Made by a program: the position numbers and the translations under genes. Shown piece by piece: positions 6,972 through 7,508 of a DNA stretch of 7,508 nt (its first letter is position 1; each line of letters begins with the position of its first letter). The notes under the pieces were generated by a model. That model ran no database searches. It worked only from the letters and a program-made list of their open reading frames with translations, and was not told the origin of the DNA. Origin of the DNA: Chloroflexota bacterium (GTDB lineage: Bacteria; Chloroflexota; FW602-bin22; JAMCYS01); the NCBI GenBank assembly GCA_021847625.1, contig JAJZQK010000141.1, positions 1-7,508 of the forward strand, written 5' to 3'.

Positions 6972-7044
6972 CAGCAATGATCGCACGGCCGATGACAAGA
7001 GCAAGAGAGCAGCCTCTGACCAAGGGCTTATGAGCCCCTTTTCC

Positions 7045-7127
7045 ACTGTGACCTAGGGACTCGCCGATTTGCTCATCGTTACGAGGATGGGAGCGCCTGG
7101 AAATGCCTCCGGTACCTAGGTCACAGT
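7045..7127. repeat. 83-bp element bounded by a perfect 13-bp inverted repeat
   Basis: ACTGTGACCTAGG (7045-7057) and CCTAGGTCACAGT (7115-7127) are exact reverse complements separated by 57 bases. Arms beginning (A)CTGTGACC resemble the TGT-type ends seen on many IS3/IS481-like elements, so this could be a miniature remnant of an insertion sequence. It could also be a recombination site or a large cruciform. No obvious target duplication flanks it. Confidence 0.55.
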
Positions 7128-7313
7128 CCCTTGTCCCAGTGCGCGCTTTGCCTGTGATTGGAAGTCCTCGATGACTCTCATTCTGATCGCGTTCTTGAGA
7201 GTCCGGAGCACACTACCTGAGAGAATTTGGCTATTCTTGCCTCAAGCGTGCCAAGTCCCAGCCGTTGCTAGCCCCAGTGCCCCGCCGCCCCCATATTGGC
7301 CTTTGATAATCCC

Positions 7314-7333
7314 GTAGTAATGGGCTCTACTAC
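7314..7333. repeat. short hairpin
   Basis: GTAGTA (7314-7319) and TACTAC (7328-7333) pair across an eight-base loop ATGGGCTC. It lies 91 bases past the stop of the minus-strand gene at the right edge. No T-run follows, so any role is unclear. Confidence 0.25.
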
Positions 7334-7423
7334 AAGATACGCACCCACACGTACCTTGGTGCCGCCCCTGACACAATCCACACCACGCAGGTACTCGAAA
7401 ATTGGGTAGCTTCGCCGCCGACC

Positions 7424-7508
7424 TCAGAGGGTCTCGTCTTCTGGCCAGTCGAGCATCAGGACCTCCACTCGGTCGCCCGGGTTCACCCGCTCGGCGTCTT
7501 CGGGTATG
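7424..7508 (-). CDS. C-terminal end of an unknown gene, cut by the window edge
   Basis: Reading in from the right edge on the minus strand, 27 codons encode PEDAERVNPGDRVEVLMLDW and PEDETL before TGA at 7426-7424. Third positions are mostly G or C, as in the real genes of the window, and the acidic hydrophilic tail looks like a protein C-terminus. The family cannot be told from so little sequence. Confidence 0.4.
   Translation of the reverse strand, partial: IPEDAERVNPGDRVEVLMLDWPEDETL

Larger units (their letters stand above)
6972..7423. other. 452 bases without a recognised gene
   Basis: No convincing coding frame is visible on either strand, and I see no tRNA-like fold. The stretch contains the inverted-repeat element 7045-7127 and a small hairpin GTAGTA/TACTAC at 7314-7333. 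Base use is patchier and less GC-rich than in the coding parts. Confidence 0.5.

Overview
The window is GC-rich bacterial DNA of accessory character: small toxin-antitoxin or defence-type genes, broken genes and insertion-sequence scraps, with no core housekeeping gene. Shine-Dalgarno (SD) sites are strong (one is a ten-base anti-SD match) and several promoters are sigma70-like. The protein families (HEPN/nucleotidyltransferase pair, SEC-C protein, pRiA4b-type protein, IS481-like integrase) fit a GC-rich environmental lineage. Chloroflexota is my best guess, at low confidence and from family resemblance only.

Layout. 37-879 (+) encodes a pRiA4b ORF-3-like protein and is followed by tandem hairpins. 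1157-1934 (-) is a two-gene operon: a minimal nucleotidyltransferase (MNT) and, overlapping it by 11 bases, a HEPN-domain protein. This is the arrangement of MNT-HEPN toxin-antitoxin systems. 2191-3456 (-) is a full-length SEC-C zinc-motif protein with an extended -10 promoter. 3573-4206 (-) is the wreck of a type IV AbiE system: a C-terminally truncated abiEi, then an abiEii whose remains lie in three different reading frames with the centre missing. 4263-4840 (+) is an AT-richer patch. It holds a nine-codon peptide behind a near-perfect SD, a good promoter, an unrecognised 131-residue protein and a perfect 15-bp hairpin.

The right half is mostly debris. It contains a small HTH protein of the recombinase-associated kind, lacking a convincing start; the C-terminal third of an integrase-type transposase on the minus strand; the first 31 codons of a similar transposase on the plus strand; an XRE-like HTH gene broken by an in-frame TAG; and a 13-bp inverted repeat bounding 83 bp. 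The last 85 bases carry the C-terminus of a minus-strand gene that leaves the window.

How the parts relate. The only clear functional unit is the MNT-HEPN operon. The rest looks like a turnover zone where defence-type genes arrive and decay. Two copies of a roughly 30-bp repeat (1005 and 4836) flank the MNT-HEPN, SEC-C and AbiE block plus the unknown gene. No clearly new multi-gene system can be shown from sequence alone. The best candidates for novelty are the unknown gene with its peptide leader, and the HEPN protein without the usual RNase motif.
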